Of a DNA stretch of 64,000 bases, positions 45,539 to 58,890 are shown in pieces; position 1 is the stretch's first letter; each line of letters begins with the position of its first letter. This DNA is from Trueperaceae bacterium. Lineage in GTDB: Bacteria; Deinococcota; Deinococci; Deinococcales; Trueperaceae. The position numbers were made by a program, and so were the translations under genes. The notes under the pieces were generated by a model that saw only the letters and a list, made by a program, of their open reading frames with translations, had not been told where the DNA came from and did no database searches. Location: assembly GCA_023954415.1 (NCBI GenBank), contig JAMLIB010000008.1, forward strand, positions 105,257 to 169,256, written 5' to 3'.

Positions 45539-45694
45539 AACCTCACCTCTCCACCCGACGCCCGCCGGCACCGGCCCGGCCGGCCGCCACTCCGGCTAGC
45601 CCGGCCGCGGGCGAGCACGGCTCTTGACGGGACCGCCACCACCATCGCCACCGCCACCGACATCGGCCCAGCACTGGCATGACCCGCGGGCGGC

Positions 45695-46867
45695 CTAGGC
45701 CAGCCTGAACAGCGCCGCCATCCCCTGTCCGCCCCCGACGCACATGGAGACGATCCCGTGCTCGGCGTCGCGGCGGCGCATCTCGGCGAAGAGGTCGGCG
45801 GCTATGCGCGCACCTGTGGCCCCGAGCGGGTGGCCGATGGCGATGGCGCCGCCGTTAACGTTCAGCTTCTCGTCCGGGATGCCGAGTTCCTGCTGGCAGT
45901 AGTACGCCTGGCTGGCGAACGCCTCGTTGATCTCGACGAGGTCGACGTCGGCCAGGGTCATCCCCACCTTGGTGAGGAGCTTGCGGATGGCCGGCACCGG
46001 ACCGATGCCCATGACCTCGGGGTCGACCCCGACGACGGCCGCCTGCACGAGCCGCGCCAGCGGCCGCAGGCCGAGCGCGGACGCCTCCGAGGCGCGCATG
46101 ATCACGCTCATGGCCGCCCCGTCGTTGAGAGGGCTAGAGTTCCCGGCCGTGACGGTGGCCGCGGCGTCCTGCGCGAACACCGTCGGGAGCGTGGCGAGCT
46201 TCTCGAGGGTCGAGCCGGCGCGCGGGCCCTCGTCCTGCGCGAGCACCACGTCGTGCCACGCGCCCGCCTCGTCCTTGACACGAGTGGGGACGGGCACGAC
46301 CTGCTCGGCGAAGCGCCCGGCGGCGCGCGCCGCCAACGCCTTCTCGTGGCTGCTCAGCGCGAAGCGGTCCTGCTGCTCGCGGGTGACGCCGTAGCGCCGC
46401 GCCACGGCCTCGGCCGTCTGACCCATGGGGTGGTAGGCGCCAGGCCGGCGCCCCGCCAGCTCGCGGTTGAGCGGGAGGTCGCGGCCGCCCATCGGGACAC
46501 GGCTCGTACAGTCGGAGCCGCCCGCGAGCACGACCTCGTTCATGCCGGCCGACACCGAGTGGACGCCCTGCACGATCGTCTGGAGGCCGGAGGCGCAGAA
46601 GCGGTTGATGGTGGCGCCCGCCGCCTCGTCGGGCAGCCCCGCTATCAGGCTCGCGATGCGCGCCAGGTTGTAACCGGCCTCGCCCTCGGGGTGGGCGTTG
46701 CCGACGAGCACGTCGTCCACGCGTTCGGGGGCCAGCCCGGGCGTGCGGGCCAGGGCCTCGCGGATGACGAGCGCCGCGAGGTCGTCCGGGCGCGTGTCCT
46801 TCAGGAGCCCCTTATGGGCCCTGCCGACCGGGGTGCGGATGGCCGTCGTGATGACTACGTCGTGCAC
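45695..46867 (-). CDS. acetyl-CoA C-acyltransferase (thiolase)
   Basis: The 390-residue enzyme has the nucleophilic Cys in [10 protein letters not shown] (about residue 91), the His in [16 protein letters not shown] and the second catalytic Cys in SMCVGGGQG. It makes or cleaves acetoacetyl-CoA or longer 3-ketoacyl-CoA; chain length is not predictable. The GTG at 46867 has GGGAG upstream and begins the canonical strand ([16 protein letters not shown]). It stands alone after minC. Confidence 0.94.
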   Translation of the reverse strand: MHDVVITTAIRTPVGRAHKGLLKDTRPDDLAALVIREALARTPGLAPERVDDVLVGNAHPEGEAGYNLARIASLIAGLPDEAAGATINRFCASGLQTIVQGVHSVSAGMNEVVLAGGSDCTSRVPMGGRDLPLNRELAGRRPGAYHPMGQTAEAVARRYGVTREQQDRFALSSHEKALAARAAGRFAEQVVPVPTRVKDEAGAWHDVVLAQDEGPRAGSTLEKLATLPTVFAQDAAATVTAGNSSPLNDGAAMSVIMRASEASALGLRPLARLVQAAVVGVDPEVMGIGPVPAIRKLLTKVGMTLADVDLVEINEAFASQAYYCQQELGIPDEKLNVNGGAIAIGHPLGATGARIAADLFAEMRRRDAEHGIVSMCVGGGQGMAALFRLA

Positions 46868-46943
46868 GTGGTTCTCCCGTGTCTCGGCTCGTCCGGGCCT
46901 TCCTCGGCTCGCCGCCGCCGGCGCCCGGTCCGCTCGCCTCTTC

Positions 46944-47510
46944 TCAGTTAGTGTGCCAGGGACGGATGACGATGGCGCCGTCCTTGAGGTGCGCGACCTC
47001 GGGCCCGTTCTCCTCCGCGCCGTCCTCGCCACCGGCCTGCGCCAGGGCGTTGCCTATCCGGAGCTGCGGGCTCGAGATGCGCCTGGCCCAGATCACGGCG
47101 CGGTCGTTGCCGCTCGCGCCGGCGTGTGCGAGGCCCCGCAGGGTGCCGACAACGATGATGTCGTCGTTGGCGATGATCTCGGCGCCCGCGTTGACGTCGC
47201 CCAGCACGACGACGGAGCCGGTCGAATCGACCTTGCCCCCGCTCCGCACGGTGCGGGCGACTATGACGGTCTCGCCGCGCGCCTGCATGACGGCGGTGGG
47301 CGGCCGCACGTCGACGAGCGTGCCTCCGGCCGCCGCGACCTGCCCCGCGATCGCCTCGATGAGCGCGTGGGGCGTGCGCTCGGCGATCTCGACGGACACC
47401 TTGTCCTCCAGTAGCTCGGCATGCGCCTCGAGCATGGCCGAGACGCCGGCCGCTTCGTCGCCGGGCTCGAGGCTCAGCAGGATCCCTCCACGAATCCCTC
47501 TAGCTTTCAT
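46944..47510 (-). CDS. minC: septum site-determining protein MinC
   Basis: The ~188-residue FtsZ inhibitor has an N-terminal domain and a C-terminal right-handed beta-helix with repeated turns (GSVVVLGDVNAGAEIIANDDIIVVGTLRG). The canonical RSGQ MinD-contact motif reads RSGG here. The ATG overlaps the mrdA stop by 3 nt. minD and minE are not in the window, so the partner is elsewhere. Confidence 0.9.
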   Translation of the reverse strand: MKARGIRGGILLSLEPGDEAAGVSAMLEAHAELLEDKVSVEIAERTPHALIEAIAGQVAAAGGTLVDVRPPTAVMQARGETVIVARTVRSGGKVDSTGSVVVLGDVNAGAEIIANDDIIVVGTLRGLAHAGASGNDRAVIWARRISSPQLRIGNALAQAGGEDGAEENGPEVAHLKDGAIVIRPWHTN

Positions 47511-49309
47511 GGTTTTACCGGCACCTCCACGCCGCGCAGCCTCCAGTACCCTGCCAGGAAGTCCCGCGCGATGGGGACCGACACGCGTGAACTGGAGCCG
47601 CCGTACTCGATGAATACCACGACCGCGACCTCCGGGGCCTCGTAAGGTGAGAACCCCATGAACCAGGCGTGGGTGTAGTCGCCGCCGCGCGACGTCTGCG
47701 CCGTGCCCGTCTTGCCCGCCACGCTCACGGGGAACGCGCCGGGCCCGAGGAGGCTGCGCGACGGGAAGTCCGTGAGCATCATGCGCATGCCCTCGCGCAA
47801 GGTGCCGTAGAAGTCGCCGGGGATGTCGGCAACGCGCGGCTCGAAGACCTCGTCGCCGACGCGGGCTATGAGGTGCGGCTCGACCTGGTGCCCGCTCAGG
47901 GCCACGGTGGAGATGAGCTGCGCGATCTGCAGCGGGGTGGCCAGCGTGTCGCCCTGGCCGATGATGGTGTTGAGCGTGAAGCCCGGGAGCCACCCGTGCT
48001 CGTACTGGGGCTGCGACCTCACCCAGTCGCGGTCCGGCACGCGGCCGTTCTTCTCCTCCGGGAGCCCGACGTCCAGCTTGACGCCGAAGCCGAGCTCGTG
48101 CGCGCGCTCGACGACGTCGGCGATGAGCGGCGCCCAGCCGACGCCGAAGCTCGGCGTGACGGCGGCGGCGTGCCAGAAGAACGTGTTGCAGCTGTCGGCG
48201 ATGGCCTGCTTGACCGTGTAGCCGCCCTTGCCGTAGGTGTCCCAGTTCCGCCAGGTGCCACCGCCGAAGCTGAAAGAGGCAGAGCACTGGTACACGGAGT
48301 TCGGCCCGATGTAGCCGTTCTCGAGGAGGGCGGAGGACGTGACGATCTTGAAGGTCGAGGCCGGCGGGTAGGCCTCCACCGCCCGGTTCGCGAGCGGCAC
48401 GTGCTTCGAGTCGGAGAGGATGGCGGTGACGGCCTCGGGGTCCGACGGGCGGCGCGTGAACACGTTCTGGTCGAACGTGGGCGCGCTGGCCATGGCGAGG
48501 ATCTCGCCCGTGCGGGGGTCGAGCGCGATGATGGCGCCGCGCACCACGTCCTCCGTCGGCAGGCCGACGCGGCGGCGGTCGGTGTTCACGTACTGCAAGG
48601 AGCCGGCCAGGACGTCCTCCGCCAGCCGCTGGACCTGCGGGTCGAGCGTGAGGACCACATCCTGACCCGGTTGGGCTGTTAGCACGACCTGCGAGGCCAC
48701 CTCGGTGCCGCGGTTGTCGACCTCGACCTGGCGCGTGCCCGGGGCCCCGAAGAGGACGTCGTTCAGGCCCGCCTCGAGACCCATCACCCCGACCAGGTCG
48801 TTGTTCGAGAGCCCCGGGTTGCGCACCGGGTCGGCCTGCGCCGTGTAACCGATCGTCTGGGCGGCGAGGTTCGTCGGGTAGGTGCGCTCCAGGCGCTCGC
48901 GCAAGTAGAGGTTGGCGCTGCCCGCGACGCGCTCCTCGACGGCGCCCACGAGCTGGTCCGGGATGTTCCACGCGACCACGGCTCCGTTCTGCACCTCGTC
49001 CGCCTTCGTACGATCCGGCTGGCGCGGCTCGCCGCTCAGCCCGAGGAGGGCGGCGAGGTGGTCCCAGTCGGGCACCGGGCCGCCGCGGTAGAGCAGGTCG
49101 TACGCCACGCGGTCGTCGGCGAGCACGGTGCCGTCGCGCGCGAGGATGCGCCCCCGCAAGGGCACGATGTGGCGCTGCTGCGTGGCGTTCTGCACGGAGC
49201 GCTCCGTGTACTCCTCGACCATGACGAGCTGCAGGTACATGAGCCGCGCCGTGTACAGCGCGAGGACCGTCAGCATCCCCGCCAGCAGCACGCGCATGCG
49301 CCCCTGCAT
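47507..49309 (-). CDS. mrdA: penicillin-binding protein 2 (elongasome transpeptidase)
   Basis: The ~600-residue class B PBP has a short cytoplasmic tail, one transmembrane helix (about residues 6-25), a dimerisation domain and a transpeptidase domain with SxxK in PASTFK, SxN in DSCNTF and KTGT in AGKTGTAQ. It crosslinks lateral wall peptidoglycan together with RodA and MreBCD. ATG at 49309 overlaps the mreD stop by 1 nt and is preferred to an upstream GTG inside mreD. Confidence 0.95.
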   Translation of the reverse strand: MQGRMRVLLAGMLTVLALYTARLMYLQLVMVEEYTERSVQNATQQRHIVPLRGRILARDGTVLADDRVAYDLLYRGGPVPDWDHLAALLGLSGEPRQPDRTKADEVQNGAVVAWNIPDQLVGAVEERVAGSANLYLRERLERTYPTNLAAQTIGYTAQADPVRNPGLSNNDLVGVMGLEAGLNDVLFGAPGTRQVEVDNRGTEVASQVVLTAQPGQDVVLTLDPQVQRLAEDVLAGSLQYVNTDRRRVGLPTEDVVRGAIIALDPRTGEILAMASAPTFDQNVFTRRPSDPEAVTAILSDSKHVPLANRAVEAYPPASTFKIVTSSALLENGYIGPNSVYQCSASFSFGGGTWRNWDTYGKGGYTVKQAIADSCNTFFWHAAAVTPSFGVGWAPLIADVVERAHELGFGVKLDVGLPEEKNGRVPDRDWVRSQPQYEHGWLPGFTLNTIIGQGDTLATPLQIAQLISTVALSGHQVEPHLIARVGDEVFEPRVADIPGDFYGTLREGMRMMLTDFPSRSLLGPGAFPVSVAGKTGTAQTSRGGDYTHAWFMGFSPYEAPEVAVVVFIEYGGSSSRVSVPIARDFLAGYWRLRGVEVPVKP

Positions 49310-49800
49310 CAGAGGAGCTCCTTCTGCAGGACGCGACTCCGCTCGAGCAGGGCGGCGCTCCACGGGAGCACGAGGAGGCCGGCCGCCACGGTCAGCACGC
49401 TCTCGACGAGGCCCACCATGGCGGCCCTACCCAAGCCGAGCGCGCCGCCTGAGAGCCACACGACGACGCCGAGCATGACGGCCCATTTGCCGAGGCTGGC
49501 GACGAACACGACGAGCACGCGCTCGAGCACGCCCGTGTTGGAGAGCTGCGCGCGCACCATCGAGCCGGCCAGCGCGGCGGCCGCGAGGGCGAAAGCGTGC
49601 GCCCCGAGCACGCCGCTGCCGACGACGTCCTGCAGCAGGCCGACGCCGTACGCCACGAGCACGAGCTGCCACGGCTGGATGCGCCAGAGGAGCGTGAGCA
49701 CGGCGAGGAGGAAGAGGTCGGGCGCGGGGATGGGCGCCAGCATGGAAGACAGGAAGCCTTGCGCCACCAGCAGTATCAGGTAGAAGACCACGAGGCGCAC
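49309..49800 (-). CDS. mreD: rod shape-determining protein MreD
   Basis: The 163-residue integral membrane protein has five or six helices and the PDLFLLAVLTLLW and GLLQDVVGSG signatures of MreD. It is the first gene of mreD-mrdA-minC; mreB and mreC are not adjacent. The GTG at 49800 lies 6 nt after TAGACT, so it is probably leaderless. Confidence 0.92.
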   Translation of the reverse strand: MRLVVFYLILLVAQGFLSSMLAPIPAPDLFLLAVLTLLWRIQPWQLVLVAYGVGLLQDVVGSGVLGAHAFALAAAALAGSMVRAQLSNTGVLERVLVVFVASLGKWAVMLGVVVWLSGGALGLGRAAMVGLVESVLTVAAGLLVLPWSAALLERSRVLQKELL

Positions 49801-49806
49801 GGTGCG

Positions 49807-49812
49807 AGTCTA
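49807..49812 (-). promoter_or_regulatory. -10 box (TAGACT) of mreD
   Basis: GGGTAGACT on the minus strand ends 6 nt before the GTG start at 49800, the leaderless geometry; it lies in the 24-bp gap after ftsK. Confidence 0.5.
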
Positions 49813-49824
49813 CCCGACCCTCTT

Positions 49825-53079
<3,255 letters not shown>

Positions 53080-53086
53080 GTCCGTA

Positions 53087-53092
53087 AGTGTA
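53087..53092 (-). promoter_or_regulatory. -10 box (TACACT) of ftsK
   Basis: TACACT on the minus strand ends 7 nt before the GTG at 53079, the leaderless geometry. Confidence 0.5.
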
Positions 53093-53275
53093 CCGCCCCC
53101 GCCGCGGAGCCCCGATAGAGCTTTCCCACGTGCGCCCGCCGGGCAAGCTCGGTGCGCCGGAGCGGCGGCCCGGCGCCGAAGGCACTCCGGCGCCCCCTGG
53201 GACGCCGGCGATCGGAACGCAGTCGACCCCGCCGGGTAATTCGGCCGTAAGAGCGGGAGTGGGATGATCGGGTAG

Positions 53276-55660
53276 ATGAAGCCAGCGAAGCCGAGGACGG
53301 AGTGGCGCGGCCGCGGGTTGGGGCCGACGGCGGGAGCGGTGGCGTGGGCGCTGCTCCCCGTCGGCGTGTTCCTGGCCAGCTACCCGCTCGGCACGGCGGG
53401 GCTCTGGCACGGCTTCCTCCTCGCCACCCCCTTCCTGGTCGCGACCTCGGGGCTCGGCTGGCGCGCCGGCCTCGTCCTCGCGCCGCTCGGGCTCGCACTG
53501 CTCTGGCTGCGCACGACCCTCGACGGCGCCGGCGCCACGCTCGGCGACTACTCCATGCTGCTCGCCGTCATGGCATTGGCCACCCTGGCCGGCGACCGCC
53601 TCTACCGGGCGTGGCGCGGAGCCCAGCGCCTCGCCGTGCAGGCCGGGCGCCGCGCGAAGCTGCTCCAGGAAGCCACCTTCGACCTCAACCATTCGGCGGA
53701 CGTCGACGCCCTGTTCGCCTCGGCGCCACGGCTCCTCTCGGACATCCTGTCGTTCGCGCACGCCTCCGTGTTCGTTCCTCGCGGCCAAGCTCTCGAGGTC
53801 CACACGACCTTGCGCTGGGGGGCGGAGCCCGGCTTCACCGTGCCGCTACAGAGCGTGATGGGCAGGGCCTACACGACGGCGCAGCCCCAGTACGTCGTGA
53901 ACACGGCGACCGACCCGGACTTCATCCAGGCCCCGGGCGCCGAGCTGACGCGCAGCGAGCTCGCCCTGCCCGTGATCGTGGAGGGCGAGGTGCGCGCCGT
54001 GCTGAACCTCGAGCACCGCACGACCGGCGCGTTCCCGCCCGGGGACCACGCTACGCTCAAGGCGTTCGTGCGGATGATGGAGGAGGTCCTGGCGCGCCTC
54101 GACGCCACCGAGGCGCTCAACCAGACGACGAAGGAGCAGCAGTTCATGGCGCGGCTGAACGAGCGGCTGCTGCTCGCCGAGGGCCTGCCGGAGGCGGCCG
54201 ACGTCGCGCTCGACGAGGTCATGACCTGGTTCGGCCTCGACCTCGGCGCGGTCCTCGAGATGCATAGGGCGCGCTTGCGGCCTGTCGCGCTGCGCGGGAC
54301 CCCGCCGCCCGTGCTGGCGCAGCGGCTGCGCGACGGCTTCGAGTTCGTCGGCGTGCTGCAACACGCGTGGCAGACGCGGCAGATCGTGCTCGTCGACGAC
54401 CTGGCGCTAGAGGGGGCGTGGACGACCACGACGGAGGCGCGCGCACTGGCGGCCGTGCCCATCGTCAACCCGAGCGGGCAGGTCCAGGCGCTGCTCGTGG
54501 TGGCGCGCTACCGGGAGCCCCTGCCGACGTGGGGCGAGCGCGACCGCGCGCTGCTCTCGACCATCTCGGCTCCGCTGGGCGCCGCCTTCAGCCGCATGAC
54601 GCTCAACCGCCAGCTGCTCGCCACCCTGGAGGTCATCCGGCAGCTCCGATCGGCGGCCGGCCCGGACGCGCTCTACCACCACGCCGCCCAGGCGGCGCTC
54701 GACCTCGTCCCGAACGCCGAGGCGGCCTCGATCCTCGTACGCCACGGCGACCACTACTACTACGAGGCCGCCGTCGGCTACGACCTGGAAACGCTCCAGA
54801 CGCACGCCGGACCCTTCAGTTACGACGAGCAGTTGGCCTGGTACCAGGGATCGCGCGAAGAGTTCGACGCCGGTCGCGGCCGGGTCCTGCGCGGGCCGCG
54901 CATCGCCACCGCCAGCTTGACCTCGCGCCGGACGCCCGTGGGCTTCATGCCGGCCCGCATGGCCGAGATGCGGTGCCAGCTCGCCGTGCCGATCGTCGAC
55001 GGCGACCAGGTCGTCGCACTACTGAACCTCGACAACTTCTCGACGGAGGACGCCTTCAGCGTGGCGGCGCTCCGCATCGCCGAAGCGTTCGCGCAGCACA
55101 TCACCGTCGTGGTGCGCCAGGCGGAGGAGCTCGTGCTGCTGGAACGCTCGGCCGTAACGGACGCCCTGACCGGCCTGGGGAACCGCGAGGGGTTCGAGCG
55201 CACGTTCAAGCAGGAGCTCGCGCGGGCGCGCCGCCTGGAACGCCATCTCACCCTCATGCTCATCGACCTCGACGATTTCAAGCAGATCAACGACCGGTTC
55301 GGACACGCCGAAGGCGACAGCGCGCTCGTCGCCGTCGCGGGGGCCCTGGCCGCCACGGCTCGCGCCGGCGACCACGTCTTCCGCTGGGGCGGCGACGAGT
55401 TCGCCCTCATCCTCCCGGAGACGCAGCCGCAGGAGGCGGTGGCAGCCGCGGCCCGCTTCCGGGACGTGCTCGCCGGGCTGGACGTGAACGGGGTCAGGGT
55501 GCTAGGGAGCTTCGGCCTCGCCGGCTACCCCGTCGACGGCATCGAATGCGCGTCCCTGATGGCAACGGCCGACCACCGCATGTACGCCGACAAGCGCAAG
55601 AAGGCCAAGGCGAGCGAACGAGCGCGGCGCCTGCCGCCGACGGCCGGCGTGGCCGGCTAG
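53276..55660 (+). CDS. membrane-associated GAF-GGDEF diguanylate cyclase
   Basis: The 794-residue protein has three or four N-terminal transmembrane helices (about residues 15-105), three GAF-like sensor domains in series (about 120-280, 290-440 and 450-620) and a C-terminal GGDEF domain. The active site GGDEF (about 704-708) is intact and the inhibitory RxxD site (RAGD) lies five residues before RWGGDEF's glycines, so the enzyme should make c-di-GMP with product inhibition. No EAL domain is present. It is divergent from ftsK. Confidence 0.92.
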   Translation: MKPAKPRTEWRGRGLGPTAGAVAWALLPVGVFLASYPLGTAGLWHGFLLATPFLVATSGLGWRAGLVLAPLGLALLWLRTTLDGAGATLGDYSMLLAVMALATLAGDRLYRAWRGAQRLAVQAGRRAKLLQEATFDLNHSADVDALFASAPRLLSDILSFAHASVFVPRGQALEVHTTLRWGAEPGFTVPLQSVMGRAYTTAQPQYVVNTATDPDFIQAPGAELTRSELALPVIVEGEVRAVLNLEHRTTGAFPPGDHATLKAFVRMMEEVLARLDATEALNQTTKEQQFMARLNERLLLAEGLPEAADVALDEVMTWFGLDLGAVLEMHRARLRPVALRGTPPPVLAQRLRDGFEFVGVLQHAWQTRQIVLVDDLALEGAWTTTTEARALAAVPIVNPSGQVQALLVVARYREPLPTWGERDRALLSTISAPLGAAFSRMTLNRQLLATLEVIRQLRSAAGPDALYHHAAQAALDLVPNAEAASILVRHGDHYYYEAAVGYDLETLQTHAGPFSYDEQLAWYQGSREEFDAGRGRVLRGPRIATASLTSRRTPVGFMPARMAEMRCQLAVPIVDGDQVVALLNLDNFSTEDAFSVAALRIAEAFAQHITVVVRQAEELVLLERSAVTDALTGLGNREGFERTFKQELARARRLERHLTLMLIDLDDFKQINDRFGHAEGDSALVAVAGALAATARAGDHVFRWGGDEFALILPETQPQEAVAAAARFRDVLAGLDVNGVRVLGSFGLAGYPVDGIECASLMATADHRMYADKRKKAKASERARRLPPTAGVAG

Positions 55661-55678
55661 GCAGTCAGGGCTTCCGGC

Positions 55679-56962
55679 TCAGCGCTTGCGCCTCCGCCCG
55701 GGCGGGGGCGTCCGCCGCTTCGGGGGCTCCTTGCGCCCCTTCGCCGCCTTAGGCTCGGGCGCCTCCTCGGCTGGGGCCGCCCCGCCGGCGAAGGCGGGAC
55801 GCGTGAGCAGGTAGTCCTCGGCGACGACCTTGATGAGCGCGACCGTAGGCACGGCGAGCAGGGCGCCCAGGAGCCCCATGAGACCGACGCCCGCCATGAT
55901 GGCGAGCATCACCGTGACGGGGTGCAGGTTCGTGTTGCGCGACAAGATCAGGGGCGACAGGACGTGCGCCTCCAGCTGGTTCGCCACGAGGAAGACGAGC
56001 GCGGCCAGCACCGCGGCGAGCGGGCTTACGGTGAAGCCGAGCAGGATCGCGGGGATCACGCCGAGGATGGGGCCGAGGTAGGGCACGAGGTTGAAGACCG
56101 CGGCGAGGAAGCCGATCGCGGTGGCGAGCGGGATGCCGATCAGGCTCAAGCCGGCCCAGATCATGACGCCGAGCAGCATGGTAATGAGCAGCTGCCCGCG
56201 GAGGTAGCCGCCGACGGCCAGATCGGCCTTGGCACCGAGGTCGCTCGCCAGCCCGCGGTAGCGGACGGGCACGAAGCGCCTGAAGTTGGCGATGAAGCGG
56301 GGGAAGTCGTAGAGGAAGTAGGCGCCGGCAAGGAACACGAGGAAGACCTGGAAGGTCGTCGAGATGACGGCGGTGGCGCCCGTGAGGAGCAGGCCCGGGC
56401 CGCCCGTGACGACGGTCTCGAGCAGGCGGCGCAGGCCCTCGCCGAACTGCTGGAGGAACGAGGCGACCTGTTCCCTGACCTGGATGCTGATCGCGCCGGT
56501 GTCGTCCGACACCCCGAGGCGATCGGAGAGGAAGGACGGCAAGCGGTCCGAGATGCTCACGAGCCATTCCTGGAACTGGCCGGTCCACTGCGTGAGCCGC
56601 TCGATGGCGGTCGGCACGAGCTGGACGAACCTGCCGAGCTCCATGAGGACCTGGCTGATGATGACGGAGCCGAAGGCCAGCAGCAGCAGCAGGAGTCCGT
56701 AGGTGATGACAACGGCCAGGCTCCGCCTGAGCCGCAACCTGGTCAGCCAGTCGACGACGGGGTTGAGGATGTAGGCGATCAGGAACCCGATGAGGCCGAC
56801 CTGCAGCGCGAAGGCGTAGCCATGCCTCAGTCGCCACAGCACGGCCACCAGGAGGACGGTGAGCACGATGTAGCTCACCGCGCGCACCCAGACGTTCTGC
56901 CACACGGTCTCGAGCGCGGTCGCCTCGTTGGCGTTCTTGGCTTGCGGGCGTTCAGGCTGCAC
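55679..56962 (-). CDS. AI-2E family transporter (PerM-like)
   Basis: The 427-residue protein has about eight transmembrane helices with a large loop between helices 3 and 4, as in the AI-2E/PerM family of putative exporters. A Pro/Lys/Arg-rich tail ends the protein (PPKRRTPPPGRRRKR). GTG at 56962 is the only plausible start; AGGAGG is 12 nt upstream, unusually far. It follows the M23-like gene by 24 nt and is probably cotranscribed. Confidence 0.88.
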   Translation of the reverse strand: MQPERPQAKNANEATALETVWQNVWVRAVSYIVLTVLLVAVLWRLRHGYAFALQVGLIGFLIAYILNPVVDWLTRLRLRRSLAVVITYGLLLLLLAFGSVIISQVLMELGRFVQLVPTAIERLTQWTGQFQEWLVSISDRLPSFLSDRLGVSDDTGAISIQVREQVASFLQQFGEGLRRLLETVVTGGPGLLLTGATAVISTTFQVFLVFLAGAYFLYDFPRFIANFRRFVPVRYRGLASDLGAKADLAVGGYLRGQLLITMLLGVMIWAGLSLIGIPLATAIGFLAAVFNLVPYLGPILGVIPAILLGFTVSPLAAVLAALVFLVANQLEAHVLSPLILSRNTNLHPVTVMLAIMAGVGLMGLLGALLAVPTVALIKVVAEDYLLTRPAFAGGAAPAEEAPEPKAAKGRKEPPKRRTPPPGRRRKR

Positions 56963-56986
56963 CGGTCGCGTAAGCCTCCTCTACCA

Positions 56987-57748
56987 TCATGGTCCGACGA
57001 ACAGCGATGCCGCCGCTATGCGAACGGCCTCAGCGTCCATGCCGGCGCCGAAGAACTCGTCCGGGGCCGGCCAGATCTCGAAACGCAGGCGCGCCTGGTC
57101 GGTGCGTCCCGCCACGGCCACGTCCGTGCCCGAGTTCCCTACGAACCCGATAACCTGGCCGCGGTAGACGTTGACGCCGGTCCGGATGCCGTCGCGAACG
57201 GCCGCCAGGTGGCCGTAGCGGAGGACCGTGCCGTCGGCCAGGCGCAGCCACACCTGCCTGCCCCGCAACTGGTCGAGCTGCCCCTCATCGGCCCCGGCCT
57301 CCCCCACGTCGGCCAGCAGCACGTCCCACGCCCGCGGGTCGATCTCGGTGTAGGCGACGTCCGCCCGCACGACCTGGCCGCTCTGGGCCGCCACGACCGG
57401 CGTGCCGGTCGTGATGGGCACACCCGCGTCCTGGTCGAAGAAGTCGAAGCCCTGGCTGACCCCGTGGCGGTAGGCGCGCGGCGCCCCCGGGAGGTGATCG
57501 TCCTGGGCGGGCAACCGCGCTCCCGGGATGGGGAACCAGAGCCCGGCGGCGCTCGCCACGGGCGGCGCGCCGCCCTCGTCGGCCGCGACAGGAGCGCCCG
57601 AAGCGGCGACGCCGGTCGGGCGTCTGGCGATCAGCAGGCCGGTGACGACGAGCGCGTAGAGGGTCAGGGCTGTGAGGACGTACCAACCGGGTCGCAGGCC
57701 CCGCAGCGACGCGGTGATGGACGAGGGAACCGAGCGCTTGCCGCTCAT
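56987..57748 (-). CDS. degenerate M23/LytM-domain protein
   Basis: The 253-residue protein has one N-terminal membrane helix (about residues 23-42) and a LytM/peptidase M23 fold (GTPVVAAQSGQVV, YRGQVIGFVGNSGTD). Key zinc residues are lost: the HxxxD His is replaced (SQGFDF) and the HxH motif reads RLRFE. Catalysis is therefore unlikely; like EnvC it may regulate an amidase. ATG at 57748 is 8 nt after a TAGACT -10 box. Confidence 0.8.
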   Translation of the reverse strand: MSGKRSVPSSITASLRGLRPGWYVLTALTLYALVVTGLLIARRPTGVAASGAPVAADEGGAPPVASAAGLWFPIPGARLPAQDDHLPGAPRAYRHGVSQGFDFFDQDAGVPITTGTPVVAAQSGQVVRADVAYTEIDPRAWDVLLADVGEAGADEGQLDQLRGRQVWLRLADGTVLRYGHLAAVRDGIRTGVNVYRGQVIGFVGNSGTDVAVAGRTDQARLRFEIWPAPDEFFGAGMDAEAVRIAAASLFVGP

Positions 57749-57756
57749 GGAGGGGA

Positions 57757-57762
57757 AGTCTA
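57757..57762 (-). promoter_or_regulatory. -10 box (TAGACT) of the M23-like gene
   Basis: TAGACT on the minus strand lies 8 nt before the ATG at 57748. Confidence 0.45.
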
Positions 57763-57788
57763 GCACGCCTCCGTTGGCGCCCAGGACG

Positions 57789-58823
57789 TCACTCCTGGGC
57801 GCGCGACATGAGTAGGACGAGCGGGTGGTGGCCACCGTGCGCCACCCGCGATTCGTGCTCGACCCGCCACCACGGCTGGTCGAGCACTACGGAGCGCAGG
57901 AGCCTCAGCTCGTGGCTCAGGAGGCAGAACCGGGCGTCCGGCGCGGCGAGCGCGGCGGCGGCGGCGAACAGCTTCGGGTAGAGGGCCCGGTTGGCGGCGT
58001 GCGCGCCGACCGCGTCGCCCCACGGGGCGTCGGCCGTCAGGACGTCGAACCGACCGGCGGTCCCGAGCCACTCGACGAAGCGCGGGTCCGTCAGGTCGCC
58101 GACGCCCAGCTCGCACCGTTTCGCCACGCCGGCCGCGCTTGCGTTCGTCTCGGCGCAACGCACCGCGTCCGGGTCGACGTCGAAGCCGACGAGCTTCCGC
58201 GCGGGCGCGCGCAGTGCTCGTTCGATCAGCAGTGTGCCCGAGCCGCACATGAGGTTCAGGTAGGCGTCGCGCGCGTCGACGCCGGCGAGCTCGTTCATGG
58301 CGGCCGCGACGGCCGCGTTGAGGCCGCCGGGCCGGTTGCACACCCGCCAGGCGCGCGTCGAGCTGGGCCGTGGCGTCAGCCTGACGAGGACCTCCCAGCC
58401 CGCGCCGGCCGGGTCCGGGCGCAACCGCACGAGCAGCTCGCCGTCGTCCTGCCGCCACGGGAGACCGACGGCGGCGGCAAGTGAGCTCGCGAGGCGCGTC
58501 ATGGTCGGCGAGTCCGCGCCGGCCGCCGAGAAGCGCAACCCGCCGTACTCGCCCCGCGCGGCGACGCCCTTCACGGCGGCGACTAGGGCCCTGAAGCTCG
58601 CGTCGCCGAGAAGCGCCTTCGGGCGCGGCACGGGGAAGGTCATGGACAGGTACGCGGCGGCGAGGGTACGGGCGCGCAGCGCCTTGGCCAAGTCGGCGTC
58701 CTGCACCAGGCGGAAGCCGCCGGGGAACTCGGCGAGGCGCTTGGCGCCGAGGCGCTGGAGCTCGGCGCGCGCCACCACCTCGGTGCCGGCCGGCACTTCC
58801 AGGAAGTAACGCGACGCCGGCAT
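57789..58823 (-). CDS. THUMP-domain class I RNA methyltransferase (TrmN/RlmL-like)
   Basis: The 344-residue protein has an N-terminal THUMP-like region (about residues 5-150) and a Rossmann methyltransferase domain with the SAM motif NLMCGSGTLLIE and motif IV DAPWGD (related to NPPYG). It resembles tRNA m2G6 methyltransferase TrmN and the RlmL N-domain; the exact RNA target is not certain. ATG at 58823 is 6 nt after TAGCAT. Confidence 0.85.
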   Translation of the reverse strand: MPASRYFLEVPAGTEVVARAELQRLGAKRLAEFPGGFRLVQDADLAKALRARTLAAAYLSMTFPVPRPKALLGDASFRALVAAVKGVAARGEYGGLRFSAAGADSPTMTRLASSLAAAVGLPWRQDDGELLVRLRPDPAGAGWEVLVRLTPRPSSTRAWRVCNRPGGLNAAVAAAMNELAGVDARDAYLNLMCGSGTLLIERALRAPARKLVGFDVDPDAVRCAETNASAAGVAKRCELGVGDLTDPRFVEWLGTAGRFDVLTADAPWGDAVGAHAANRALYPKLFAAAAALAAPDARFCLLSHELRLLRSVVLDQPWWRVEHESRVAHGGHHPLVLLMSRAQE

Positions 58824-58829
58824 CGGCCC

Positions 58830-58835
58830 ATGCTA
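58830..58835 (-). promoter_or_regulatory. -10 box (TAGCAT) of the methyltransferase gene
   Basis: TAGCAT on the minus strand ends 6 nt before the ATG at 58823, the leaderless geometry. Confidence 0.45.
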
Positions 58836-58878
58836 ACAAGGCGACCAGGCGGGGCAGCAGCCGCCGACGGGTCTCGGC

Positions 58879-58884
58879 TATAGT
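58879..58884 (+). promoter_or_regulatory. -10 box (TATAGT) of the sugar ABC permease operon
   Basis: TATAGT ends 6 nt before the GTG at 58891, the leaderless geometry. Confidence 0.5.
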
Positions 58885-58890
58885 TGGGGC

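Larger units (their letters stand above)
45304..45694. other. gene-free convergent intergenic region with repeat array
   Basis: This 391-bp stretch lies between the ends of the tyrA operon and the thiolase gene. It is less GC-rich than its surroundings in the middle. It holds two related 22-bp repeats (45448-45469 and 45488-45509) and a GC hairpin (45521-45538), listed separately. A 65-codon frame at 45430-45627 is low-complexity, has no supporting start signal and is not called. Confidence 0.6.

Noticed and set aside
45430..45627. A 65-codon frame downstream of the tyrA operon
   Set aside because: It is low-complexity, crosses the repeat array and a hairpin, and lacks a start signal.
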